This document shows, in pieces, positions 44,947-55,178 of a stretch of DNA of 64,000 nt. Source of the DNA: Takakia lepidozioides (Eukaryota > Streptophyta > Takakiopsida > Takakiales > Takakiaceae); NCBI GenBank assembly GCA_030704615.1, contig CM060731.1, positions 32,674,001 through 32,738,000 on the forward strand. The letters run 5' to 3'. Both the position numbers and the translations under genes were made by a program. The first letter of the stretch is position 1, and every line of letters begins with the position of its first letter. The notes under the pieces are model-generated. The model did not search any database and had not been told where the DNA came from. It saw only the letters and a program-made list of their open reading frames with translations.

Positions 44947-47946
44947 CTAGGGAGCTCCGAAACAATGAGCTCCACAAACAGCAACCATGAGAATAACAAT
45001 GCTCACCAGATCAAATTGTCGCTGGGAAGTCGAACTCTGGAAATTGGGCTTCCCAAATCTGAGCTTCCGGGCCGAAGATGGGGCAGATAGCAAATGTCGT
45101 GGAGATTGACCAGGAGAGATTTCGTCCAACGCTTTGCGAGGGAGCAGTGGCCCACTCTTTGAACCACGCGGCGACAAGGAAGCTCCCGGGGAGAGAGGGA
45201 GTGGACACGGGGTCGACTTCAAGGCAGCCGGAGAGGCAGGACTGGGGCTGGAGGAGACTGCGAGCAAACTGCGAGCAGGAGAAACAGAGGGTTTATTGGG
45301 ACTTCTCGTAAGAAGCTTGGAGAACGAAAGGGAACGGCCGACATTCTTGGATTCGAAGGAGAGGGTCCGACGCTCACCCGGCTTCTTAATACTTTCTGGG
45401 GTTTTCATGGAAGGCGTCTTGGGTGTAACCTCGATGTGAGTCTGGTCTTTGGCCGGCGAGAAGTTGCGTTCAACCAGGGGTTGCAGAGTTCGTCGCAGTT
45501 TTCTCTTCAGGTCTGAGACAGTGTCTGTGGTGAGAACCGGAATGGTGAGTGTTCCCTTCAGGTGGCCCTTGCTGCTTCGCATCAACTTCAGCTTTCTGGC
45601 ACCTGGTTTCCTGCCCAGGGCCTCCTCCAGTAGCTCTGCGCAATATGTAGAGAGGACAGGTTTGAGAAATTGATGAGGCCAGCCGGTAGATTAGAGAGAA
45701 ACTTTGGTCAAAGCATTTGGAAAAAGAGTGCATTTGACTGCATTTGAGTGCATTGTCTGTCACCATGATATTTACATGAGAATGACAAACATTGAGAGTA
45801 CCTTCTTTCTCTTCAGAAATGTAGCTGCTATTGGAATGAGGAGGCTTGCTGGGGCTCTTGAACATGGTTATATGTAGTGTGCTCTCTGGTTGCACAAAGT
45901 AGCTCCCCAGTGTCTTTTTCTCCTGCATTACCTTACCTAACCCCCCAAATAAGTGTCCCCAGCCATTTGGTTAAATACTCAGCATGCCTCCTGAGCTCTG
46001 ACATACTTGAATAGTGGGCCATGGCATGTAGGTGTTGAAATCTATATGCACTTCAATTTGACTGCTGTTTGCATGATACTGAATGTATAATTTGAATGTG
46101 TAAGCAGATAATTAATTGCAATTGACCACCTGCATTGCTATTCTTCATGTAGTCAATAATATCACTATTAGCAGTTGCATGATGCACCCCTCACTGATAG
46201 GGGGTCATCTGCTAAGAAAAGAGGAATCACAAGTGGCGTCGTTCGATCTACATTTTTCTATCTTGCAGTCTTTGGAGACTCTTCCCAATCTATGCAGATG
46301 ACCCCTATCAATGAGGAGTGCATCATGCAACTTCTGGCAGCGATTATCAACTATATGAAGAATAGCAACGCAATAGCAGAAGCAGAAGAATAGCACATAT
46401 CATGCATGCCGCATGATAGCTAAAAGCCACTTGAACGGGAGCTCAGCATGACACACAAAAAACTCACCTGAGTAAGTAATGCGCTGCTGCCATGGCGCTA
46501 TTCCTGTGCGAGACTCGACCAGTTTGAAAATTGACAAGACTGAGTCCCGGCCTTGCACAACAAGTGTAAATTCCTCTTCACCCATCACATTCACAAACAC
46601 TACCATGCGCCGGTGAGCTTGCTCATTGTTCCTATCCTCTGCATCCAAAAATCCATCATCAGGACAAGGTTAGATAGACTTCCATATGATACGTAATGGT
46701 AAAAATCAATGGGTTTTCAAGGGAAACTACACAAAAAGAAGCCACTATTCGGTGAAGCATCTGATGTTTGGTTATGCAGTCAGTCACCAAGATACACTCT
46801 CAAAAGGCACCAGTCTGTACCTGATTTGCAGAGATCAAGTATGGAATCTTCATACACAGTGTGTAGCCCATTGAAATCCTTGATGATAAAATCATCATGC
46901 ATTACACGCCCTACAGACGAAAGTAGCTGCTGTGCCACTGGTATTCCAGTCAACTCTTCCAGAGTGTGCTTCAGGCCAGCTACATGGGTCGAAGGAGTAA
47001 CTCCAAGCAAGGACAAGATTCCATCCTTAGTCTCCACAAAAATGCGGCCCCCGATATCAGGAAGTTGGTTAGGAAGCCTCTGCAGCACGTTCCAGACAGG
47101 GATATTTGGTTACTTTCTAGCAGTCTAGGGCTTTCCTTCTTTCTGCAAGCTCTTCTAATGACTCATTTGTAGGTCAACTTTCTTTGGCATTTTTCATGGA
47201 ACTTGTCGTCATTCAGCGAGTCTTCCTTTGCATACTATTCTGTTCTCGAAACCATGAAGCCATGAAACATACCTTCAACTGTAGAGCTGTTCTGTCCAAA
47301 ATGTGGTAGTCGTCCAGCCGCTTCTCGTCGACAAGATCGACAAATCGCCCACCTTCGCGGCCAAACATCGTGAACGTATCCTCGTCCAGGTGGAGCTCGG
47401 AGACATCCAGGTCTGCCTGTACCAGCATACTTTTGTTTGTCATACCCAGCACACAGCAGTAGCAAAGTGCAATCAACTATACTTTGCAGATTGTGTTGTG
47501 GGCACCCATTCCAATCCCTTCCCTTTTCAGTTTTTTTGAGCGTCATGGACTCTCTGTTGCTTCCCTACTGCCGCAAAATACAGAAGGGGGTGGAAATCAC
47601 ATCTAACCAGGATCGCAAGTACCTGGCAAGCATATCTCTTGTAGATGTCCTCCACGTTGTCCTTCTCGCTCAATCTGGTGAACAGAGGCGCCGAGAGCAA
47701 CTGCAATGTTTCCGGGATGAAGAGATGGTCCCGAATGAAGGTATTGAGGGTGGCCTTGACGGTGCCATGGTGATCCAGATTAGGCACCAGCACTGAACGA
47801 AACCTATCAGATACGGGAGTAGTGACCGGAGCATTCGCGGTCGGGAGATGTTCCACTTTGACTGCCACAGTGATCCCCATCTGTTTGCATGCGGTGGCTT
47901 CTTCTGCTCTCTCACTTACTTTCGATCTAACAAAACAAGCAAACAC
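44947..47946 (-). CDS. Protein with three diverged ubiquitin-like modules and a Ser/Pro-rich tail
   Basis: Minus-strand exons: 47946 (or 47880)-47623, 47416-47273, 47079-46821, 46638-46468, 45936-45802, 45635-44947. All joins have GT/AG and matching phases; 551 residues from the ATG at 47880, 573 from 47946. Module 1 spans exons A-B (head VSDRFRSVLVPN..., tail VDLVDEKRLDDYHILDRTALQLK). Module 2 is exon C (GRIFVETKDGILSLLGV ... HTLEELTGIPVAQQLL ... YEDSILDL). Module 3 spans exons D-E (RMVVFVNVMGEEEFTLVVQG ... ITYSGKVMQEKKTLGSYF ... ESTLHITMF), ending like ubiquitin's final strand. None has a Gly-Gly processing end, so the modules are fixed parts, not conjugable units. The tail has KLMRSSKGHLKGT and many SP sites. 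The function is not known to me; the last exon may be incomplete. Confidence 0.7.
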
Positions 47947-48369
47947 TCCTACTGTACAGACCAGCTACGACCTCGATCGATCCCTCATGTCCGCGCTCCT
48001 GAATCCTGTTTCCTGTGAAACAATGCCTGCGGATAACGAAACCGAAGAACAGATCTTGGAACAGGAAGCGGGAGACAGCAGAAGAAAAGAAAGAGGGACA
48101 AGGGCGGGGTTTCAAACTTGCAATCACCCAACGGTCATATTCCTGCGGTCATATTCGATATTAATGGGAATAATGTAAGAACTTAATGCGAGCGCGTCAG
48201 GACGGTCTAGCCCTGACACTCCGTACCGCCGGTTCTCCGCCTCCGGCAGCCATCGAAAGGCAGCCGGCTGGGCTCGGTCAATCCCTCCCCACCCCCCCTC
48301 TCATCCCATCGGCGGCGTCGTTGTTCGGCGACACCAGTCCACCGGTCCGCCAGTTCCCTCTAACCCCTG
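47947..48369. other. 5' region of UBL gene, no further gene seen
   Basis: Likely 5' UTR/promoter of the minus-strand UBL gene; GC content rises towards 48300. No motif could be assigned with confidence. Confidence 0.35.
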
Positions 48370-49815
48370 CACATCAGCCCTTGTAACCCCCACCCCAGGT
48401 TTAACCCTCACCCATGTAACCCTCTGTAACTCTGCCGAGTGTAACCCACACCACCATGTAACCCTTTGTAACCCATGTAATCCTCTGCAACCCTCTGTAA
48501 CCCATGTAATCCCATGACCTTTTGTAACCCTCACCAGGTGTAACCCTATGTAACACCGCAGAGTGTCACCCCACCCCTATGTAATCCTCACTCCATGTAA
48601 CCCTCTGTAAAACTTTGCAAACCATGTAATCCTCTATAACCCTCTTAACCCATGTAACCCTCTGTAACACCGAGGTAGAGACGATATGACTAATGATACC
48701 GAATCCTGGCAAAATTGGAATATGGACCTCAGGATCGGGATAGATTTTGCCGTTCCACAGTGTCACCCTCACCCCTATGTAACCCTCACTCCATGCAACC
48801 CTCTGTAACCCTCTGTAACCCTCACCAGGTATAACCCTCACCACCATGTCATCCTATGTAATCCGTGTATCCCTCTGTAACACCGCTGAGTGTCATCATC
48901 ACCCCTATGTAACCCTCATTCCATGTAACCCTCTGTGACCCTCTGTAACCCTCACCACCATGTAAAACGCACAGTGTCACCCTCACCCCTATGTAACCCT
49001 CACTCCATGCAACCCTTTGTGACCCTCTGTAACCCATGTAACCTTCTGTGACCCTTTGTAACCCTCACCACCATGTAACCCTCTGTAACCCGTGTATCCC
49101 TATGTAACACCGCTGAGTGTCACCCTCACCCCTATGTAATCCTCACTTCATGTAACCCTTTGTGACCCTTTGTGACCATCTGTAACCCTCACCACCATGT
49201 AACCCTCTGTAACCCATGTAACCCTCTGTAATTCGGCAGAGTGTCACCCTCATCCCTATGTAACCCTCACTCCATGCAACCCTTTGTGACCCTCTATAAC
49301 CCATGTAACCCTCACTCCATGCAACCCTTTGTGACCCTCTATAACCCATGTAACCCTCTATGACCCTCTGTAACCCTCACCAGGTGTAACCCTCACCACC
49401 ATGTAACCCTCTGTAACCCGTGTATCCCTTTGTAACACCATTGAGTGTCACCCTCACCCCTATGTAACCCTCACTCCATGTTATCTCGCATCATGTAACC
49501 CTCCCATTATGTGATCTCATGTAATCCCCACCATATATAACCCGCATCGTGTAATCCCAATGCAAGCTTGTATCATGTTATCCCATGTACCCCTCTCCAT
49601 GTAATTCTAGTTCCTCGTTTAACCCCATCATCCTTGAAACCCTCTGCACGTCATCCCTTGTAACTCCGCCTTGTGTAACCCTCGTTGTGTAACTCTCACA
49701 TTGTAACCCCACCATGTAACCCCGATACTGTGTCAATCCCCTCTGTGTAACCCCCGATCGTGTCACCCCGGATCTTTTATCCCCAACGCATGTCACCCCT
49801 GTTCGTGTAGCCCCT
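48370..49815. repeat. Degenerate TGTAACCCT minisatellite, about 1.4 kb
   Basis: Built of short words TGTAACCCTC, CTGTAACCC and CATGTAACCC with spacers (TCACCCTCACCCCTATG, CACCACCATG). Longer units of roughly 110-150 bp recur within it (for example the TGAGTGTCACCCTCACCCCT phrase at about 48888, 49110 and 49440), so it is a higher-order array. The right end (49490-49815) is more diverged. Minus-strand frames through it read VTEGYTG-like repeats and are not genes. It is not the plant telomere repeat (CCCTAAA). Confidence 0.93.
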
Positions 49816-50124
49816 TGGTGCCCGGCAAAAATTGGCGGGCTTCAAGAGGTATCAAATATTTTGAATTCAAACCTGGGTTACACGATTTGGTGACATCAAA
49901 ACCCACGTGTAACTCCATCATCGCACGTCATTTTCACCAGGTGCGCAGACGTCGTGCGGTCCCGAGGGCTCCGCTGCGTTGCCTGTGTGTGTTCTACGAT
50001 TTGTATTGTACTGGTGGTACTGTTGCCGCTAAGGGCGTGTGTTTCCACGAAGGTGCTAGACGAGGAACGCAAAGCAGCATTGGAATCAAATGGTTTGAAA
50101 GACGAGGCGGGATAACTCTATCAT

Positions 50125-53100
50125 TTGCAGCATTTGGTATCTCATTTGAAATGCATCCTACAGCTGCCCATAGACGGGCTTTTCAATCACACAAACCTCC
50201 GTTGGATACGCCAGGTTTCCCAGGGAAAAGAGAAACGGATATCCATCGAAGTAGTTGTCGTTCCATGGTCTCGCATTCCTGATTTTCTGGAGGGAGAATG
50301 GAGTAGAGTGGATGGGAAGACCCAATTTTATGTTCAAGATCGAAGGTACCGTGAGATGCCAGATCTGACGACACCGCGTGCAAACAGTTATCGTCAGTGG
50401 CATAAGTAAGTCACTTACGAGGGTTGTATAACATTCCCAGCCCCACTTCTTTCTGCTGGCCTAGCAAAGTCATATATGGCGATAACCCTCATCGCTTTGT
50501 ATGCTTTCTTTGCAGGTACCACTGCTGCTACGGCCCGGTAGATAGGCACACGGACCTGCCGATTGTGAAGAAGAAAGAAAAATCGATAGCAGCCTCCGAT
50601 AATCAAAAACCAGTCAAGCAAATCAGACGTAAGGCAGCGGATTTCGGAGAGTCATACAAACGTGGGTATACGTGTAGCTTCAAAGTTGGCCAGTGTTTTC
50701 TAGATCCAGAGTTGGCAATCATCACATACTTCCAGAAACAACATGTGGATGCAAAAAGAAAGCCATGTCATGGTTCAGCTGACCCCTCTTCCCATTTCAC
50801 GCGATTCGTGCATGCCTCTCGTCTCAGCCAAGATATGAAATAGTGGATCGTCGATAGTCTTCGCAGTGGCCTATCTCTAGCTATGATTATGACACAACAC
50901 ACTCAACAGCTTCAGGAAGCTTGTGCGTCTCAGCCAGGCATGGAGTGGAGTCGCGATTGTTTCTTGTTCGAGTACGACGTGAGAAACATTGAGAGTTACA
51001 AAAAACATCCAGATGATGAACAAAGTGTACGTATGTGGGTCGATAGCAATCCTGAAAGCATCTTCTTCTACCATGAAGAGACAGCGCCAGTGGCGGGTGA
51101 TTTGAAGTTCATGATTGGAATACAAACAGAGTGACAAAAACAGAAAATGATCGACCTGGGACACAACCGTGTGGTGTCCTGCGATGCAACATTTGGGACC
51201 AACGAAAATAAGGTATTCGTGTCACGCTTTACCTTTCATTGCATTCTGAAATATGAGTGCCATGCAACTGTTGCCAATATTACAACACTCACCTTATTCA
51301 TTTTTGTACCATTGCGAAATTGCAATTCCCAATGTATACCATGATGGTGTTCGACGAATGGTTCAACGGCATACCTGTTGCTTATATTATATCAGCGAGA
51401 AACAAAACGACTGACCTGAGCCCCTGGATTAAACGTCTTCGCGACCGACTTCTTCACAACAAACCAGATTGGAGGCCAAATGCTTTTGTTGTCGACGATG
51501 CAAACGTAGAAATCAATGCTATCAAGTACACGGCTAGAAGTTACAATGTTCTAGTCACACAGTAATTTACACTACAAGTTGCATGCATGAGGGGTTTCAT
51601 GGATCGGGCTACACTGCTACTAGTTACACTGAGAATCACAATAAGAGTTAAATTGCCAGTTACATGAGGGGGTGCATTGCTGCTTGTAACACTTGGAGTT
51701 ACACTGTCAGTTACTCGAGGGGTTACATGGATTGGGTTGCAGTGCTGTCTGTTACACTGAGGGTTACACTATCAGTTAGACAGATGGTTAAACTCCCTTG
51801 AGTTGGACGGAGGGTTACATTGCTGTGAGTTAGACCGAGGGTTACACTGCTATGAGGTAGACAGAGGGTTACACTGCGAGTTACACGGTGTGTCATCTGC
51901 AGTCTTGCATGGATTAGGTTGCACTGCTATAGCCTGTGAGTTACACTGGGAGCATCGCAGAGGGTTATATGGGTTGGGTCGCTCTGAGAGTTACACGGTG
52001 TAACATGGATTGCGTTACAGCGCTGCGAGGGGTTATATGCGTTGGGTTACACTGCTGTGAGTTTCACTGATAGTTACATGGCCAGATGCACGAGGGGTTA
52101 CATGAGTCACACTACTAAGAGTCGCACTACTAAGAGTCACACTACTAAGAGTCACACTTTGAAGAGTGACACTGCGAAGAGTTACACTGCTAAGAGTTCC
52201 TTTGATAAGAAATACACTGCTAAGAGTTTCACTGCGAAGAGTTACACTGATAAAAGTTACACTGCTAAGAGTTACACTTCAAGGAGTTACACTGACAAGA
52301 GTTACACTGCTAAGAGTTACACTGATGGATTGGGTGGCATTTGATGTGTGCGTGCAGGGAATCGTTTGGGGACGTAGCAATATTTCTATGCCTTTGGCAT
52401 GTTCGCCGCGCTTAGCTGAAACATTCGTGGTGTAAGATGCCCGATCCATACACTCGCAATGCTGTTTTGAAACAGCTTGGCGACGTAATGTACGGCATTA
52501 ACGCCTGTGTGGGAGTCACCCCAGAAGAGTGGGCGCTGGAGCGACTGGAAGATTTGCATTATTCCTATCCGCTTGCGTGTGACTTCCTACATTACATCAG
52601 AATAGAATGGGTCCCAAAACTGAGCATGTGGATCACGGGGGCTCGTAATATTCCCCATGCAAGTCAGGATACTAATGCTGCAATTGAATCTTGGCATGGA
52701 AATTTGAAGGCTCGTTTACGCTCGGGAAAGCAAAGGCTTGATGGCAGGAGAATTGATTGGCTGATCAGCGAACTCGTGGGTCCTGTTCTAACCCAGTATT
52801 GGCATAGAAATAACTTGAAATCGAAAGGTTTCAAAAGGAATGTACGACAGGAGGAATTTATCAGCAATGTTGTTTGGACTGCGAGGGAGATCCCTAGTGT
52901 CAATGTTCATTTGCATACTGTTCCTGGTCATCCGGCGATTGTGGATAGTGTTCAAACGGCCGGTCGAAGCTACACAATCTATGCACCTGCAACCACCTGG
53001 GCTTGTTGCGATTGTCTATGGGCTTTGAAGGGTAACTTGTGCAAACATCAAATCCGCGTTCTTCAATTGATGAAGCCAAATCTGAGGAAGGGCTTATTGT

Positions 53101-53484
53101 GAAGCTCTGTGGCACAAAGCTTGGGACCATTCATGGAGGTCTTGACATGTTGATGAATCGGAACTTCCAGATATTGATGTAGAGGAGGAAGTTGTGAATC
53201 TAGCAAAGCCTACGGAGTGCTCAACATCATCCCAACGTGGTCGGCAGGAGCCGTCGGATGTTTCATCAATTAAATCTAAGATGAAGTCCCCGTCGCTTCT
53301 TGGCAATGAGAGTGAAACAATGCACAAACATCTGCTTGCCGAGCTTCGTTGTGTTTGTGGGAGGCTGTCCACTTTACAAGTCAGAATCGACAAAGGTCTG
53401 TTGCACCCTCTTCAGGCAGTTCCATTCATAAAAAATGATGATGGAAACAACATGTCCCTTGCCAGGAAAATGGATTTTGTAGAC
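50125..53484 (+). pseudogene. MULE/SWIM-type transposase-derived gene, inactivated
   Basis: Exon-like pieces: up to 50405 (KRISIEVVVVPWSRIPDFL ... SYRQWHK), 50516-51212 (YHCCYGPVDRHTD ... CHGSADPS ... DLGHNRVVSCDATFG), about 51330-51525 (MYTMMVFDEWFNGIPVAY ... FVVDDANVEINAIK), and 52358-53100 (VAIFLCLWHVRRA ... SQDTNAAIESWHGNLKARL ... SWIM zinc finger CCDCLWALKGNLCKHQI). A C-terminal region in another frame reads LLAELRCVCGRL ... RIDKGLLHPL to about 53480. This is the domain order of plant MULE transposases with a SWIM finger. Broken by TAG at about 50841, TGA at about 51132 and TAG near 52415, each at a place where the neighbours suggest Gln or Trp, and by a frameshift near 53085. The C-terminus appears to resume after the gypsy insertion. 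Confidence 0.8.
51526..52357. repeat. GTTACACT minisatellite filling an intron of the MULE gene
   Basis: Begins at the donor after INAIK and ends just before the acceptor GTGCAG at 52357, so it makes up the whole intron. The left half has words such as GAGGGTTACACTGCTATGAG; the right half (52110-52330) is a cleaner array of AAGAGTTACACTGCT units of about 15 bp. GGGTTACA is the reverse complement of the TGTAACCC word of the array at 48.4-49.8 kb. Confidence 0.88.
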
Positions 53485-53919
53485 CGGTTCCATAGTATGG
53501 TGGGTGGGCCAAGACTCATCGCGACTCATCACCGGGAATCGAGGATTTTTGTGGTGGTTCGCCATAAAATGGTGGTGTTGTTTGTGAAACCCCCGCGGAC
53601 AGTCACAGAAGTATATATAAGGAGTAGTAACCCCGAGAACGGTGCAAGCCCGTTGGTGACCAAAAGCTAGTGAGTAAGCGTGCGAGCTGGAAAGCGACCA
53701 AGGTGTGGGGAGCTATTCCGGACTGCCATCGACCAAAGGGAATTTCCACTATGCCCAAATTGGGAGAGGGTCTTGTGGAGGAGTAAAGGGGGACCGTTAT
53801 GTCCCGGTGAGCAGCCGAAGCTCCGAGTTGGCCCGACGGCCAGTTAGGGAGTTAGGCGCGCGCATCAGAGCGAGTAACTATGACTTGAAGGGGAGCTTAC
53901 CGAAGTGAGGTGCGCGACA
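53485..53919 (+). repeat. 5' LTR (truncated) of gypsy element 1
   Basis: Matches the right-hand 430 bp or so of the LTRs at 59423-60148 and 61958-62682 (shared GTGGGCCAAGACTCA, TATATATA TATA-box region near 53612, GAGTAACTATGACTTG) and ends GTGCGCGACA. The first roughly 300 bp of the LTR are missing. It differs from the 3' LTR by around a dozen mostly transition changes. Confidence 0.85.
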
Positions 53920-53921
53920 CT

Positions 53922-53933
53922 TGGTATCATAGC
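53922..53933 (+). other. Primer binding site of gypsy element 1 (initiator tRNA-Met), one mismatch
   Basis: TGGTATCATAGC two bases after the LTR end. The second copy has TGGTATCAGAGC, the standard plant site complementary to the tRNA-iMet 3' end, so one base is mutated here. Confidence 0.85.
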
Positions 53934-53974
53934 TTAGAGTTCAGTACGTGATCGTCCTTGGGATCGGCCTCATC

Positions 53975-55167
53975 ATGGGGTCGGGCAAGCCAAAGCGAAA
54001 GCGGAACGGCCCAAAAGATGATGATCCTGGTGAGCCCGATGGGGGCGACGTGTCACCGAAGCGGCCATTTGAGGAAGCAATGCATGCCTTTGGAAGCGAG
54101 GCTACTCAAAAACGGGAGGAATATGAGGAGTCGGAGCCCGAGGAATCCCTGAGAGCTCCGACAGACCAACAGATGCCCCCTATGCCAGCACATTTTTGGG
54201 AAGGGTTGTTGGCGCAGTTTGGTGGGACGTTGAAAGACGTGTTGAAGGCGGCTAATGCCACTTCCACTAAGGCAAAGTTTAAGGTGAAGCCTAAGGAACC
54301 CGACACCTTTAAGGGCGTCTGAAATTGAAAGACACTCAACACCTGGCTCTTGGAGCTAGAGCAGTACTTCCGGGCGGCCAAGTTGAGTGACGAGGATCGA
54401 GTGGAAGTGGCTCCCACCTATTTGAGGGGCTATGCTCAACAATGGTGGCAGAAACGCCTTCACGACTGAGGTCCAAACCCGGAAACCTTGAACTGGAGTG
54501 GGTTCAAGGAACTGATGAAGAGACAGTTTGTGCCCCTCAACGCGTCATGGCTTGCCCGAGACAAGAAGAGGAATCTGAAGCAAACAGATGACATTCGGGG
54601 ATATGTTCAGGCTTTCAATGTGCTGTTGCTCGAAGTCGCGGACATGGCCAAAAAAACAAATGGTCTTCAACTTCGTGGCGGGACTGGCCCCGTGGGCCAG
54701 ACGGAAGTTAGAGGAGAAGCCATCTAAGACTTTGAACGAGGCAATTGAGAAGGCTGAATGTTTCTCAGATGTCCCTAGGGGCAAAAGACAAGGCCGTACG
54801 GAGCTGAACCACAAGAAGACCTGGCGGGAGGGTGACTCCTTTCGACCGGAAAAGAAGTGGGATAGGCCACGCGGCGACAATGGCACGTGGAAATCGAAGG
54901 GAGGGCCTTCACACGCCAAGACGACACTCGGTGCTCCGAAAGGAAAATCAGGTGCGACGCCTTATGGCGGGCAAAGGACGACCTTCGATGGAGTGTACTT
55001 CAATTGTGGGGAGCCCGGGCACATGGCCAAGAAGTGCACGAATCCCCGACAATTGAATATGACTCGGGCAACCACGGAGTTGTCCGAAGCTTCCATCAAC
55101 CGCTTGGTGGAGGCGGTGGTCGCCAAGACTTGCAAGGTAGGCAACTACTCTTGTGAGTTGTATTAGG
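53975..55167 (+). pseudogene. gag region of gypsy element 1, disabled
   Basis: Starts at an ATG also used in copy 2 (GSGKPKRKRNG). Contains the capsid-like region (QFGGTLKDVLKAANATST, then KELMKRQFVP) and one zinc knuckle. Damage visible against copy 2: in-frame TGA at 54320, 54326 and 54467 (two where copy 2 has CGA), a one-base gain in an A7 run near 54650, TAG for CAG at about 55165, and the first Cys of the CX2CX4HX4C knuckle replaced by Tyr. Confidence 0.85.
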
Positions 55168-55178
55168 AAACTGGCGCC

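Noticed and set aside
44947-47946. Polyubiquitin gene
   Set aside because: Modules are highly diverged, split by introns, and none ends in Gly-Gly; not a ubiquitin precursor.
48370-49815. Interstitial telomere or subtelomere
   Set aside because: The word is TGTAACCC with long spacers, not the plant CCCTAAA repeat, and ordinary genes and retroelements lie on both sides.
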